DNA of 33,788 nucleotides from Candidatus Niyogibacteria bacterium RIFCSPLOWO2_12_FULL_41_13 (GTDB lineage Bacteria > Patescibacteriota > Minisyncoccia > 2-12-FULL-41-13). Position 1 is the first letter of the stretch. Each line of letters starts with the position of its first letter. The notes beneath the pieces are model-generated. The model did not search any database. It was not told the DNA's origin and saw nothing but the letters and a program-made list of their open reading frames with translations. The stretch is from positions 1,102-34,889 of the forward strand of contig MHMS01000002.1 of assembly GCA_001821615.1 (NCBI GenBank), given 5' to 3'. Of this stretch, positions 15,766 through 23,197 are shown in pieces. The translations under genes and the position numbers were made by a program.

Positions 15766-17502
15766 TTAGCGGTCGGGCGGCGTTTCGTAATAATTCAGCA
15801 AGAATTTCATTATTTCGCCAAACGGCTCGCCCAATGATTGAGAAGCATAGCGCACTCCTTTTGGTTTTTCAAGAAAAATGACGATTAAAAATTGGGGGTC
15901 AAAAGCCGGAGCGTAACCAAAAAACGAATGCAAGTATTCATCGGAATATCCCCGACCGTCTTTTTTTGATATTTGAGCCGTGCCGGTTTTCGCCGCCACT
16001 GTGTAATTTGCGAGTTTTATTTTTCCGCCCAACAATGCTTCATCAACCACCCTTACCAGCATCTTTGTGATTTCCTCGGAGGTTTCTTTTTTTATAACCC
16101 TATTTTCTTCAACATTGATAGCCGGCTTTAAATCTTTGTCCGGAAGGCCGCTTTTGACTATTTTTTCCGCTATATACGGCTTAATCAAATAACCGCCGTT
16201 TGCCAGACTGGAAAGAGCTCTTGCGAGAGCCAGGGGAGTAAAAGCGATGCCCTGTCCAAAAGAAGCGGTGGCATACTCAATTTCTTTTCCTTTGGCAAGA
16301 TTGCCCAAATCCCCTTCTCTTTCGTATTTTAAATTCACGCCCGTTTTTTCTCCCAATCCGTAATTTTTAAAATATTGGTAAAATTTTTCCTGCCCTAATT
16401 TTTGCTGGATGAAAACCGCGCCGGTGTTAAGCGACTCATTGAGTATTTTCTGAATATCGGCTTTTCCTCTTCCTTTTTCGTCAAAATTTTTAATTTCATA
16501 AGACCCGATTTTTACGAAACCGCGGTCAAAATAGGTCGTATTGCGAGTTATCGCTCCCGCGTCCAAACCGGCGGCAACGGTCAAAGGTTTGATAACCGAA
16601 CCAAATTCGTAAATATTTTGAATTGAAGGATTTTTGAATTTTTCAAAATTCTTTATTTCATAATACCGATTCGGGTCAAAATCCGGCCTTGAAGCCATCG
16701 CTAAAATTTTGCCGGTTTTTGGATTTAAAATGATTCCACCCGCTTTTTCCGCTCCGTATTTTTCCAGCGCTTCGCCCAGTTTTTTTTCAAAAAAAATCTG
16801 GACGGCGGGCTCAATCGTTAAAATCAGATCATTGCCTTCGCTTGGAGGCAAGAAAAATTTTTTGCCGAAACCTAAAAAATTTTCCACGAATCCGTCATTC
16901 TTTAAATAATCGCTTCTCCCGCTTAAAACATCTTCATAGGTTTCTTCCGCTCCGTATCTCCCCTGCAACTTATCCCCATTATAACCGACAAATCCCAAAA
17001 TCTGGCTCGCCAAGCTACTCGCCGGATAATAACGCCAGCTTTCAGGAGCGGCGCCGATTCCTTTTATTGATAATTTATTTATCTTATCGGCAATATCTTT
17101 TTCAACTTTATGGGCGAAAACCTCAAAAGGGTCGTTTTTCTTGCCGGCGAGGGCCAAAAATTCGTCTTTCGTCAAAATTTCGTTTTTTCCATTCATAATT
17201 TCAGAAATTCTCAAATAGACTTTCTCGTAATCGGACTTGCTCTTCTCCAGCTCTTTTGGATTGATGTAAATCAAATAGCCGTTTTTTGTCGCGGCGGCTA
17301 AACGCGGTTTTCCGGATTTGTCCTGAAAAAATATTTCGCCCCTTTTAGGAGGGAAATTCTTGGAGGATGAGTGCTGTTTTTCCGACAAAGACGAATAATA
17401 CGAATGGCTGACTATTTGAAGCAAGTACAATTTAAATAAAATCGCTCCGCCGACAAGCAATAAAGCGGCAAAGATAAAAGTTAGCCGCCATTTTTCATCC
17501 AT
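15766..17502 (-). CDS. ftsI: Division-specific class B penicillin-binding protein (FtsI/PBP3)
   Basis: 578 residues. One TM segment at about 9-29, a PBP dimer domain starting near 'PPKRGEIFFQDKSG', and the transpeptidase domain with S302-V-I-K305, S357-L-N359 and K505-T-G-T508. It crosslinks septal peptidoglycan. It lies directly downstream of an FtsL-like gene (4-nt gap) in a dcw-type cluster, which supports the FtsI assignment over the PBP2 at 3931-5757. No PASTA domains are visible at the C-terminus. Confidence 0.93.
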   Translation of the reverse strand: MDEKWRLTFIFAALLLVGGAILFKLYLLQIVSHSYYSSLSEKQHSSSKNFPPKRGEIFFQDKSGKPRLAAATKNGYLIYINPKELEKSKSDYEKVYLRISEIMNGKNEILTKDEFLALAGKKNDPFEVFAHKVEKDIADKINKLSIKGIGAAPESWRYYPASSLASQILGFVGYNGDKLQGRYGAEETYEDVLSGRSDYLKNDGFVENFLGFGKKFFLPPSEGNDLILTIEPAVQIFFEKKLGEALEKYGAEKAGGIILNPKTGKILAMASRPDFDPNRYYEIKNFEKFKNPSIQNIYEFGSVIKPLTVAAGLDAGAITRNTTYFDRGFVKIGSYEIKNFDEKGRGKADIQKILNESLNTGAVFIQQKLGQEKFYQYFKNYGLGEKTGVNLKYEREGDLGNLAKGKEIEYATASFGQGIAFTPLALARALSSLANGGYLIKPYIAEKIVKSGLPDKDLKPAINVEENRVIKKETSEEITKMLVRVVDEALLGGKIKLANYTVAAKTGTAQISKKDGRGYSDEYLHSFFGYAPAFDPQFLIVIFLEKPKGVRYASQSLGEPFGEIMKFLLNYYETPPDR

Positions 17503-17506
17503 AAAA

Positions 17507-17848
17507 CTATCTCATCTTTGAAAAAACTTCAGCTACGAATATCTGGGCTTTAACGAATTTTGGATTTTTCGCTTCAATTAAACCAAGATTTTTAAAAACA
17601 TCTTCGTTTAGACCCGATAATTTATTAAGTCGCTCTGAATCCAGCTGTTGATAAGACACTAGAATGTTTTGGATTTCTCTTTGAAGATATTTTTGATTAT
17701 AGCCGTATTCAATTCCCTGCCAGATGAAATAAAGATAGGCGAAACTTAACGCGAAAATGCCGAAAATTAAAATCAAAAAAATCGCTTTTTTTGAAGAAAA
17801 ACTTTTTGCTTGAGATTCAACCGGGTAATAAGTGGTAAAACACAACAT
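17507..17848 (-). CDS. ftsL: FtsL-like septum protein
   Basis: 113 residues: a ~22-residue cytoplasmic part, one TM segment (about 23-45), then a heptad-like coiled coil ('YLQREIQNILVSYQQLDSER') and a short tail. Sequence similarity in FtsL/DivIC is always weak; the call rests on topology and on the position between rsmH and ftsI, the usual place of ftsL. It would bridge the FtsI/FtsW complex to the divisome. The 41-nt gap to rsmH contains AT-rich TTTCTAATTTCTAAT-type repeats. Confidence 0.75.
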   Translation of the reverse strand: MLCFTTYYPVESQAKSFSSKKAIFLILIFGIFALSFAYLYFIWQGIEYGYNQKYLQREIQNILVSYQQLDSERLNKLSGLNEDVFKNLGLIEAKNPKFVKAQIFVAEVFSKMR

Positions 17849-17889
17849 AATGATAAAATTTCTAATTTCTAATGTCTGATTTTTAATTT

Positions 17890-18786
17890 TTAACGCTTAA
17901 CAAATCCTCTTAATTTTGCCGACCGGCTTCTTGGATTCTGGCGAATTTCCTCAATTGACGGCTGAATCGGCTTTTTTGTTAAAATTTGCCCTTGATTTTC
18001 TTGCTTTTTTTGGCGAAAAAAGTTTTTGACAATCCGGTCTTCCAACGAATGAAAACTTATGACGACCATTCTTCCTCCTTTGTTTAAAATTTCAAAACCT
18101 TGTTCCAAGCCGTCTTTCAAGGCGTTTAGTTCGTCGTTAACCGCGATTCTTAACGCCTGAAAAGTTTTAGTGGCGGGATGAATTTTTTTCATCCTTGGGA
18201 CGGTTTTAAAAAGGACATCAACCAGTTCTTTCGTTGTTTCAAATTTTTTTATTTTCCTTCTCTCGGCAATCGCTTGGGAAATTTTTCTCGCGTATCTCTC
18301 TTCTCCGTATTCTCTTAAAATTTCTTCCAACTCTTCCCTGCTCCATTGATTCAAAATTTCTCTCGCAGTCAATTTATCCTGAAACTCCGCGCTGTAAGTC
18401 ATAATCAGCGGTTCGTCTTTCTGAAAACTAAATCCCCTTCCCGATTTTTCAAGATGATAACTGCTCATTCCCAAGTCAAAAATTATTCCGTTCACCCTGA
18501 GCTTTGCCGAAGGGTCGATTTCTTTTAATAAATTTTTAAGGTTTCTAAAATTCCCCTTTTTCAAAATCAATCTTTTTTCTCCTATTTCTTTTTGAAATTT
18601 ATTTTTTAATGAATTTATCAAATCCCCATCCTGCTCAATTCCTATTAAAACCACCCTTCGCTTCATTCTTTTTAAAATCTCCCGACTATGCCCTCCGCCG
18701 TTGATTGTCGCGTCAATAAACATTTTCCCTTTTTCCGATTTCAATAAATCCATGCTTTCTTTTAAAAGGACGGGGATGTGAACCAT
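17890..18786 (-). CDS. rsmH: 16S rRNA m4C1402 methyltransferase RsmH (MraW)
   Basis: 298 residues with the expected start 'HIPVLLKESMDLL', SAM-binding 'FIDATINGGGHS', 'FDLGMSSYHL' and the C-terminal 'VVISFHSLEDRIVKNFF' and 'NPRSRSAKLRG'. It N4-methylates C1402 in the decoding centre. In this genome the target base lies only a few nucleotides after intron 3 of the 16S gene on the spliced RNA. Three nucleotides separate it from mraZ upstream. Confidence 0.97.
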   Translation of the reverse strand: MVHIPVLLKESMDLLKSEKGKMFIDATINGGGHSREILKRMKRRVVLIGIEQDGDLINSLKNKFQKEIGEKRLILKKGNFRNLKNLLKEIDPSAKLRVNGIIFDLGMSSYHLEKSGRGFSFQKDEPLIMTYSAEFQDKLTAREILNQWSREELEEILREYGEERYARKISQAIAERRKIKKFETTKELVDVLFKTVPRMKKIHPATKTFQALRIAVNDELNALKDGLEQGFEILNKGGRMVVISFHSLEDRIVKNFFRQKKQENQGQILTKKPIQPSIEEIRQNPRSRSAKLRGFVKR

Positions 18787-18789
18787 TTT

Positions 18790-19224
18790 TTAATACGCGC
18801 CGATTTCTCCCAGCTTCTCCGCCAAAATTTCCGACTCTCCCTCTGTTTTCTTTTTATACTCCTCCCAATTTTTCTCATTCCAAATTTCAATTCTCTTGTA
18901 AATTCCTATAATTATCACATCTTGAGAAAGTCCGGCGTATTGTTTTAATTTGTCCGGGATTAAAATTCTTCCCAAATTATCAATTTCAACATTCCTTGCT
19001 CCGGCTAAAAATGAACGCGTAAACGATCTGTTGACTGCTTGACCCACGGGCAACTTGCTTAAATTCTCCGCCACCTTTTCCCATTCTTTCAGAGGATACA
19101 AAGATAAACATTTATCCTGACTTTCCGTTATAACCGCTTCTTTCCCTATTTCCTTTCTGAATTTAGCCGGCAAAGCCACTCTGTTTTTATTGTCTAATGT
19201 ATGTTTAAATTCTCCAATTAACAT
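18790..19224 (-). CDS. mraZ: Transcriptional regulator MraZ
   Basis: 144 residues with two tandem SpoVT/AbrB-like halves: 'DNKNRVALPAKFR' and 'DNLGRILIPDKLK'. MraZ forms a ring and represses the division/wall cluster that it heads by binding short direct repeats upstream. Repeats of the form NTGTGG are present in this promoter. It is preceded by a ~55-nt leader with no Shine-Dalgarno sequence. First gene of the minus-strand cluster. Confidence 0.96.
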   Translation of the reverse strand: MLIGEFKHTLDNKNRVALPAKFRKEIGKEAVITESQDKCLSLYPLKEWEKVAENLSKLPVGQAVNRSFTRSFLAGARNVEIDNLGRILIPDKLKQYAGLSQDVIIIGIYKRIEIWNEKNWEEYKKKTEGESEILAEKLGEIGAY

Positions 19225-19251
19225 AAAGGTAAATTAAGTTATCAACACTCT

Positions 19252-19298
19252 CCACATGTTTTTCCACAATATACCACTTTTCTATTAGTATATTCCAC
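19252..19298 (-). promoter_or_regulatory. Candidate MraZ-binding repeat array
   Basis: Four GTGG cores on the minus strand (plus-strand CCAC at 19252, 19264, 19274 and 19295) spaced 12, 10 and 21 nt, about one or two helical turns. One lies inside the promoter spacer and three lie downstream of the -10 box. This matches how MraZ repeats are arranged in other bacteria; the exact box is inferred. Confidence 0.55.
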
Positions 19299-19315
19299 AA
19301 TAACTCACTTGTCAA
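19287..19315 (-). promoter_or_regulatory. mraZ promoter
   Basis: Minus strand TTGACA (19310-19315), 17-nt spacer, TATACT (19287-19292). Near-consensus; the start of transcription would be near 19280. Confidence 0.8.
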
Positions 19316-19404
19316 AATTTTTTAAAAAAATTCAAAATTCTTTATAACAAAAGGGTTTTTAGCCAAAGATTAAAAATTATCCACAAATGTGATAAATTAT
19401 AAAA

Positions 19405-20058
19405 ATGAATTGGAGAAAAATCGTCTGGATGTTCTTTTGGCCGCTTTACAGATTATTCGCGGAATTATTTTTTCAATTTGAAATTAAAGGCGGGGAAAAT
19501 CTTAAAAATTTAAAAAAACCGTTTATCCTGGCGGCAAATCACGCCAGTTATCTTGATGGAGAATTTATTGTGGTTGCTTTTCCCTGGAATTCGGAATTTT
19601 TTCCAATCAGATATATGGCCGCTGAATATTATTATAAAAAATTATTTCTGGGTTCTATTCTATGGCTCTTGGGGGGATTTCAAGTGGTTCAGGGAATCGG
19701 GCTTGACGAATCGCTCGCCCCGGCAGTTTCTTTATTATTAAAAAATAGCGATGTTGTCGGCGTATTTCCCGAAGGCAAAATAACAAAAGACGGAAATTTT
19801 GGCGAAGGAAAACCGGGAGTGGCTTATTTGGCGTTAAAAACCAATCTTCCGGTTCTGCCGGTGAATATCTCCGGAAGCTTTGGCTTAAACAATATTAAAA
19901 CCGTTGTTTTCGGCCGAAAAAAAGTAGGAATAACTTTTGGCAAGCCGTTTTATTTAAAAGATTATGTCGGCGAACATAATCCCGACCCGGAAAAAGACAA
20001 AGAAATTTTAATCAAAGGAACTAAGATTGTGATGGAGAAGATAAAAGATACTCTTTGA
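19405..20058 (+). CDS. plsC: 1-acyl-glycerol-3-phosphate acyltransferase (PlsC family)
   Basis: 217 residues. Catalytic NH46-A-S-Y-L-D51 (HX4D) and F121-P-E-G124 are both present, and the N-terminus is hydrophobic. It would transfer an acyl group to lysophosphatidate at the membrane. CPR genomes often lack full lipid synthesis, so the substrates may come from a host or medium; that is background, not seen here. The ATG is preceded by TATAAAA with no Shine-Dalgarno site. Its last 38 nt overlap the converging aminotransferase gene. Confidence 0.9.
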   Translation: MNWRKIVWMFFWPLYRLFAELFFQFEIKGGENLKNLKKPFILAANHASYLDGEFIVVAFPWNSEFFPIRYMAAEYYYKKLFLGSILWLLGGFQVVQGIGLDESLAPAVSLLLKNSDVVGVFPEGKITKDGNFGEGKPGVAYLALKTNLPVLPVNISGSFGLNNIKTVVFGRKKVGITFGKPFYLKDYVGEHNPDPEKDKEILIKGTKIVMEKIKDTL

Positions 20059-21337
20059 TTTTCTCGGCAATTGTTTCAATAATCCATTTGAATTTCTCTT
20101 CGTCGGATTCAAGAAGAGTCAGCCGAAAACCCAATAAATCGGAATTAAAACTGGAAAGCGGCACCAAACAAATGCCGGTCGCTCCCAACAAATAATAAAC
20201 AAAGCGTTTGTCCGGCAGGGCATTTTTAATGATTTTTTCCACAAATTTTTTCGCTTCCTTATTCTCTATTTTCAGTTTTTGCCGTACATTCAATGTTCCG
20301 TTTTTGAAAACAATTGACATGTAAAAAGCGCCTTCGGTTTTTGGAACAATGATACCCTCTGTGTTTTTTAAAATGATAGAAACGATTTCCGCTTTTCTCC
20401 CATACCTCTCGTTTTTTTCGTTAAGATGAATTTCATAGCGAGGGTCGGTTGTAATTTTTGGAATTACGAGTTGAGGAAGAGTGGTGGAGCAAACTTCAAG
20501 CATTTTTGCGTCAATGATTGATTTGATGTAGCGGCTGAACAACGGGTCCTTATCCCGATTATAAACTTCAATCCAGCCGCAACGCGCTCCGGGCCAGGGA
20601 AATTCTTTTGAAATTCCTTTCATCGCGATTCCGGGCGTCTCGCCGATTACTTCGGCAAGCGACGCCACTTCTTTGCTTCCGTCATAAACAATCCGCGAAT
20701 AAATTTCGTCGGAAACAATAAAAAGGTCGTATTTTTTCGCTATCTCAACTATTTTTCCAACCGTTTCTCTTGAATAAACCGTTCCCGTGGGATTGTTGGG
20801 ATTAATGATTAAAATTCCGGAAATCGCGGGATTGGAGCGGATTTTATCTTCCAATTCGTCCAAATCAAGAAGCCAGCCGTTTTCCGGCATAAGCCGATAG
20901 GTAATATGATGAGAACCGCTGTGGCTCGCCTCTGCCGATGAATGAGTCGGATAAGCCGGCGAAGGCCCGATTACGCGGCTGGAACGGTTAAGATAAGTGT
21001 AAATTTTGGAGATGGCATCTCCAAGGCCGTTGAAAAAAACAATATCATCGGGAGTGATTTTCACTCCCCCTTTATTATTGCAAATTTCCGCCAAAAATTT
21101 TCTTGTCTCAAGAATCCCTTTGGTTGGCGAATAAGCGAAACTCCTATCCGATTCTATTTCTTTTTTGACAATATCTTTTATCCAATCGGGAATTTTTTCG
21201 CCTTTTGCAACCGGGTCTCCGATATTTTCCCAAAAAATTTTCACGCCGAGTTCTTGAAGCTTCTCGGCTTTTTCAACAATGCCCCTTATCTCATAGCTTA
21301 ACTCCCCCGCTCCTTGATGAACAATGTTATTTCGCAT
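20021..21337 (-). CDS. PLP-dependent aminotransferase, class I/II
   Basis: 438 residues, fold type I. Visible motifs: 'YSPTKGILETRKFLAE', the 'NPNNPTGTVYS' strand, 'DLFIVSDEIYSRIVYDG' (PLP-ring Asp and phenolate Tyr) and 'GISKEFPWPGARCGW' with the Schiff-base Lys; an Arg near 'LLGFRLTLL' would bind the substrate carboxylate. It resembles aspartate/alanine aminotransferases (AspC/AlaA type) but the substrate cannot be read from sequence. GATAAT at 21346-21351 lies 8 nt before the ATG, suggesting a leaderless mRNA. The C-terminal tail overlaps plsC by 38 nt. Confidence 0.88.
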   Translation of the reverse strand: MRNNIVHQGAGELSYEIRGIVEKAEKLQELGVKIFWENIGDPVAKGEKIPDWIKDIVKKEIESDRSFAYSPTKGILETRKFLAEICNNKGGVKITPDDIVFFNGLGDAISKIYTYLNRSSRVIGPSPAYPTHSSAEASHSGSHHITYRLMPENGWLLDLDELEDKIRSNPAISGILIINPNNPTGTVYSRETVGKIVEIAKKYDLFIVSDEIYSRIVYDGSKEVASLAEVIGETPGIAMKGISKEFPWPGARCGWIEVYNRDKDPLFSRYIKSIIDAKMLEVCSTTLPQLVIPKITTDPRYEIHLNEKNERYGRKAEIVSIILKNTEGIIVPKTEGAFYMSIVFKNGTLNVRQKLKIENKEAKKFVEKIIKNALPDKRFVYYLLGATGICLVPLSSFNSDLLGFRLTLLESDEEKFKWIIETIAEKIKEYLLSSPSQS

Positions 21338-21365
21338 TTTTCAATATTATCATATTAAATGTTTT

Positions 21366-21393
21366 TTGACTCTATTTTCAAAACTGCTATTAT
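21366..21393 (+). promoter_or_regulatory. Promoter before small ORF/attenuator-like leader
   Basis: TTGACT (21366-21371), 16-nt spacer, TATTAT (21388-21393). Transcription would begin around 21400, at the ATG of a 42-codon ORF. Confidence 0.6.
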
Positions 21394-21400
21394 TTTTAAT

Positions 21401-21529
21401 ATGTTAAGCTTAAGCGAATTAAAAATCTTGGCAAGAGCATCACAATCAAGAAAAAAAGGTCAATTTTTCAATTTTATAATATTTCCAAAAGCGCCGTTTT
21501 GCGGCGTTTTTGGGTTTAGAATGATATGA
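21401..21529 (+). CDS. Possible 42-aa leader peptide
   Basis: An uninterrupted ORF that starts right at the predicted transcription start and runs through the terminator hairpin at 21491-21510, ending 5 nt before the 551-aa gene. The peptide begins 'MLSLSELKILARASQSRKK' and shows no run of one amino acid. It could be a leader peptide whose translation controls the hairpin, or the region may simply be a short RNA. No homology recognised. Confidence 0.3.
   Translation: MLSLSELKILARASQSRKKGQFFNFIIFPKAPFCGVFGFRMI
21491..21510 (+). terminator. Intrinsic terminator/attenuator hairpin
   Basis: CGCCG (21492-21496) pairs with CGGCG (21502-21506) around TTTTG, followed by TTTTT. It lies between the promoter at 21366 and the start codon at 21534, so it could end a ~110-nt RNA or attenuate the downstream gene. 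Confidence 0.6.
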
Positions 21530-21533
21530 ATTT

Positions 21534-23189
21534 ATGATAAGTTTAGAGGCAACCCAAAAAATATTGGGTATCAATGAAAAAGTCCATATATTGCCCGAAG
21601 AAATGATAAAAAATGTCAAAATTACTTTTTTCCCTTATTCCCCGGAAAAAATAAGCAGAGAAGTTGAATTATTCAGCGATGAACTTAAACAATCTTTTAT
21701 AAAATTAGGAGTTCAGATAATCCCTTTTGAAAAATCTTTAGTCCCAACACCGTTGCGTAGAATTTTAAAATGGTATTTATACGCATTGATTAATAGCGCG
21801 CTTGCGTTTCTAAAAAAAATTATGGGGTTAAAACACGATAGCGCAAGGCCGGGTTTAAAAACCTTATCGCAGATAAGGAAGGGAAAAAGAGTGCGGGAAG
21901 ATATTTCAATTATTGCTCTTGGTGAAAATAAGGAAGGAAACCTCCCGATGGATTATTTGACGAGTTTAAAAAATAGTTTGGTGGTTACAGTTATAGACAT
22001 GCCGCCAGGCATTCATAATGAAACCGACTTTGTTACCCATTTTAATACAGCGATGAATCTTTTCGCTCATCATATGACCCATATTGTTATAGGTGTAGAT
22101 AAAGAAAAATGGATTCTCTATAATATGAATGCCGCTCATCCTATCCACCTTAGAGAAAAAGATTCTAAAAATTACATTTTAAAAACCCTTATTCCAAAAC
22201 TATCCTCGCCGATAAAACCGCCCAGACTCTCTGAATTTATCATTAAAGAGGAAGATTTTGACCCTTATGACGATTTTCACAAAAAATTTACTCAGGACAT
22301 AATTGAAGGCGCGAATCTTTTCAATAAAACTAATCTCTATCCTCCCGGAAAATCATTAAATGATCTTCCCTTTAGAAACGAATTTTACCGCTGGGTGGGG
22401 AAAAGGCACTTAGACGACAGATCGGGCATGAGCTACGGATTCCTTGCCAGACAGTTGCCTGTAAAATTGCCCAAAATATTCAACATTCAAGAAGCTGAAA
22501 ATATTTTTGGAAATGACGCAATAAAAGAAAATAAAGATTATTTTATTAAAGACGATAAAATTTACATCATAATAAAATCTTTTCAAGAAAAAATATGTTT
22601 TGAAGTCCCTGAAGTTTGGATTCTTACTCAGCGTTCAGGATGCGACAAAACTCATTTTATTCCTTCCGAGGATTTGATAAAAATCGGCTTGTCCCGCGGA
22701 AAAATGATTCTCGCCACGCCAAAGGGATTAAAACTTCAGGATGGATACCGGCCATCATATGACACAAAAGTTATTTTAGCGCATGCGGTTGGAAATGCCA
22801 TCGTAGCTAATATAATACGCCATTTTTGTCCGACTTGTCCTTTCCCGAATATAATTGAGAACAACGGCGTATCAATAAATCATTGGCATGGCTATTTCAA
22901 AAAAGATTTCATTCCAGCCGGGTGGCATACTCACGGCGCAAAAAGACCTCATGTATCTTGCTCAACGCCGCAAGCGGCTATTTACGCTTTAGACGGAAAA
23001 ATAAACGCGGCTCTGGAAAGCCTGCGTTTTAAAAAAGATTATTTGGGAGACATCCATATAGAACCTCATCACGGCACCAATATGACTTATTCTTCTTTGG
23101 TTGATTTAGCTAATTTTTTGTCCGGCAACGCCGCTACCCGTATAACGGAATTGGGAAATAAACATTTAAACGATTATGAAATATATTAA
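21534..23189 (+). CDS. Unrecognised His/Cys-rich protein
   Basis: 551 residues; I do not recognise the family. No signal peptide. A weakly hydrophobic helix lies at about 80-97. Three clusters look like active-site or metal ligands: C432-P-T-C435, H450-W-H452-G, G463-W-H-T-H467...H473-x2-C476, and E510-P-H-H-G-T-N516. An N-terminal domain (about 1-240) has alternating strands ('ISIIALGENKEGNLPMDY', 'VVTVIDMPPGIHNETDF'). The histidine-kinase gene starts 9 nt after its stop and is probably cotranscribed. Expression may pass through the upstream terminator. A metal-dependent enzyme is a guess. Confidence 0.75.
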   Translation: MISLEATQKILGINEKVHILPEEMIKNVKITFFPYSPEKISREVELFSDELKQSFIKLGVQIIPFEKSLVPTPLRRILKWYLYALINSALAFLKKIMGLKHDSARPGLKTLSQIRKGKRVREDISIIALGENKEGNLPMDYLTSLKNSLVVTVIDMPPGIHNETDFVTHFNTAMNLFAHHMTHIVIGVDKEKWILYNMNAAHPIHLREKDSKNYILKTLIPKLSSPIKPPRLSEFIIKEEDFDPYDDFHKKFTQDIIEGANLFNKTNLYPPGKSLNDLPFRNEFYRWVGKRHLDDRSGMSYGFLARQLPVKLPKIFNIQEAENIFGNDAIKENKDYFIKDDKIYIIIKSFQEKICFEVPEVWILTQRSGCDKTHFIPSEDLIKIGLSRGKMILATPKGLKLQDGYRPSYDTKVILAHAVGNAIVANIIRHFCPTCPFPNIIENNGVSINHWHGYFKKDFIPAGWHTHGAKRPHVSCSTPQAAIYALDGKINAALESLRFKKDYLGDIHIEPHHGTNMTYSSLVDLANFLSGNAATRITELGNKHLNDYEIY

Positions 23190-23197
23190 ATAACAAT

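Noticed and set aside
19239-19385. A chromosomal origin (oriC) based on DnaA-box-like 9-mers
   Set aside because: No dnaA or dnaN and no clear unwinding element pattern; the 9-mers overlap GTGG repeats expected for MraZ.
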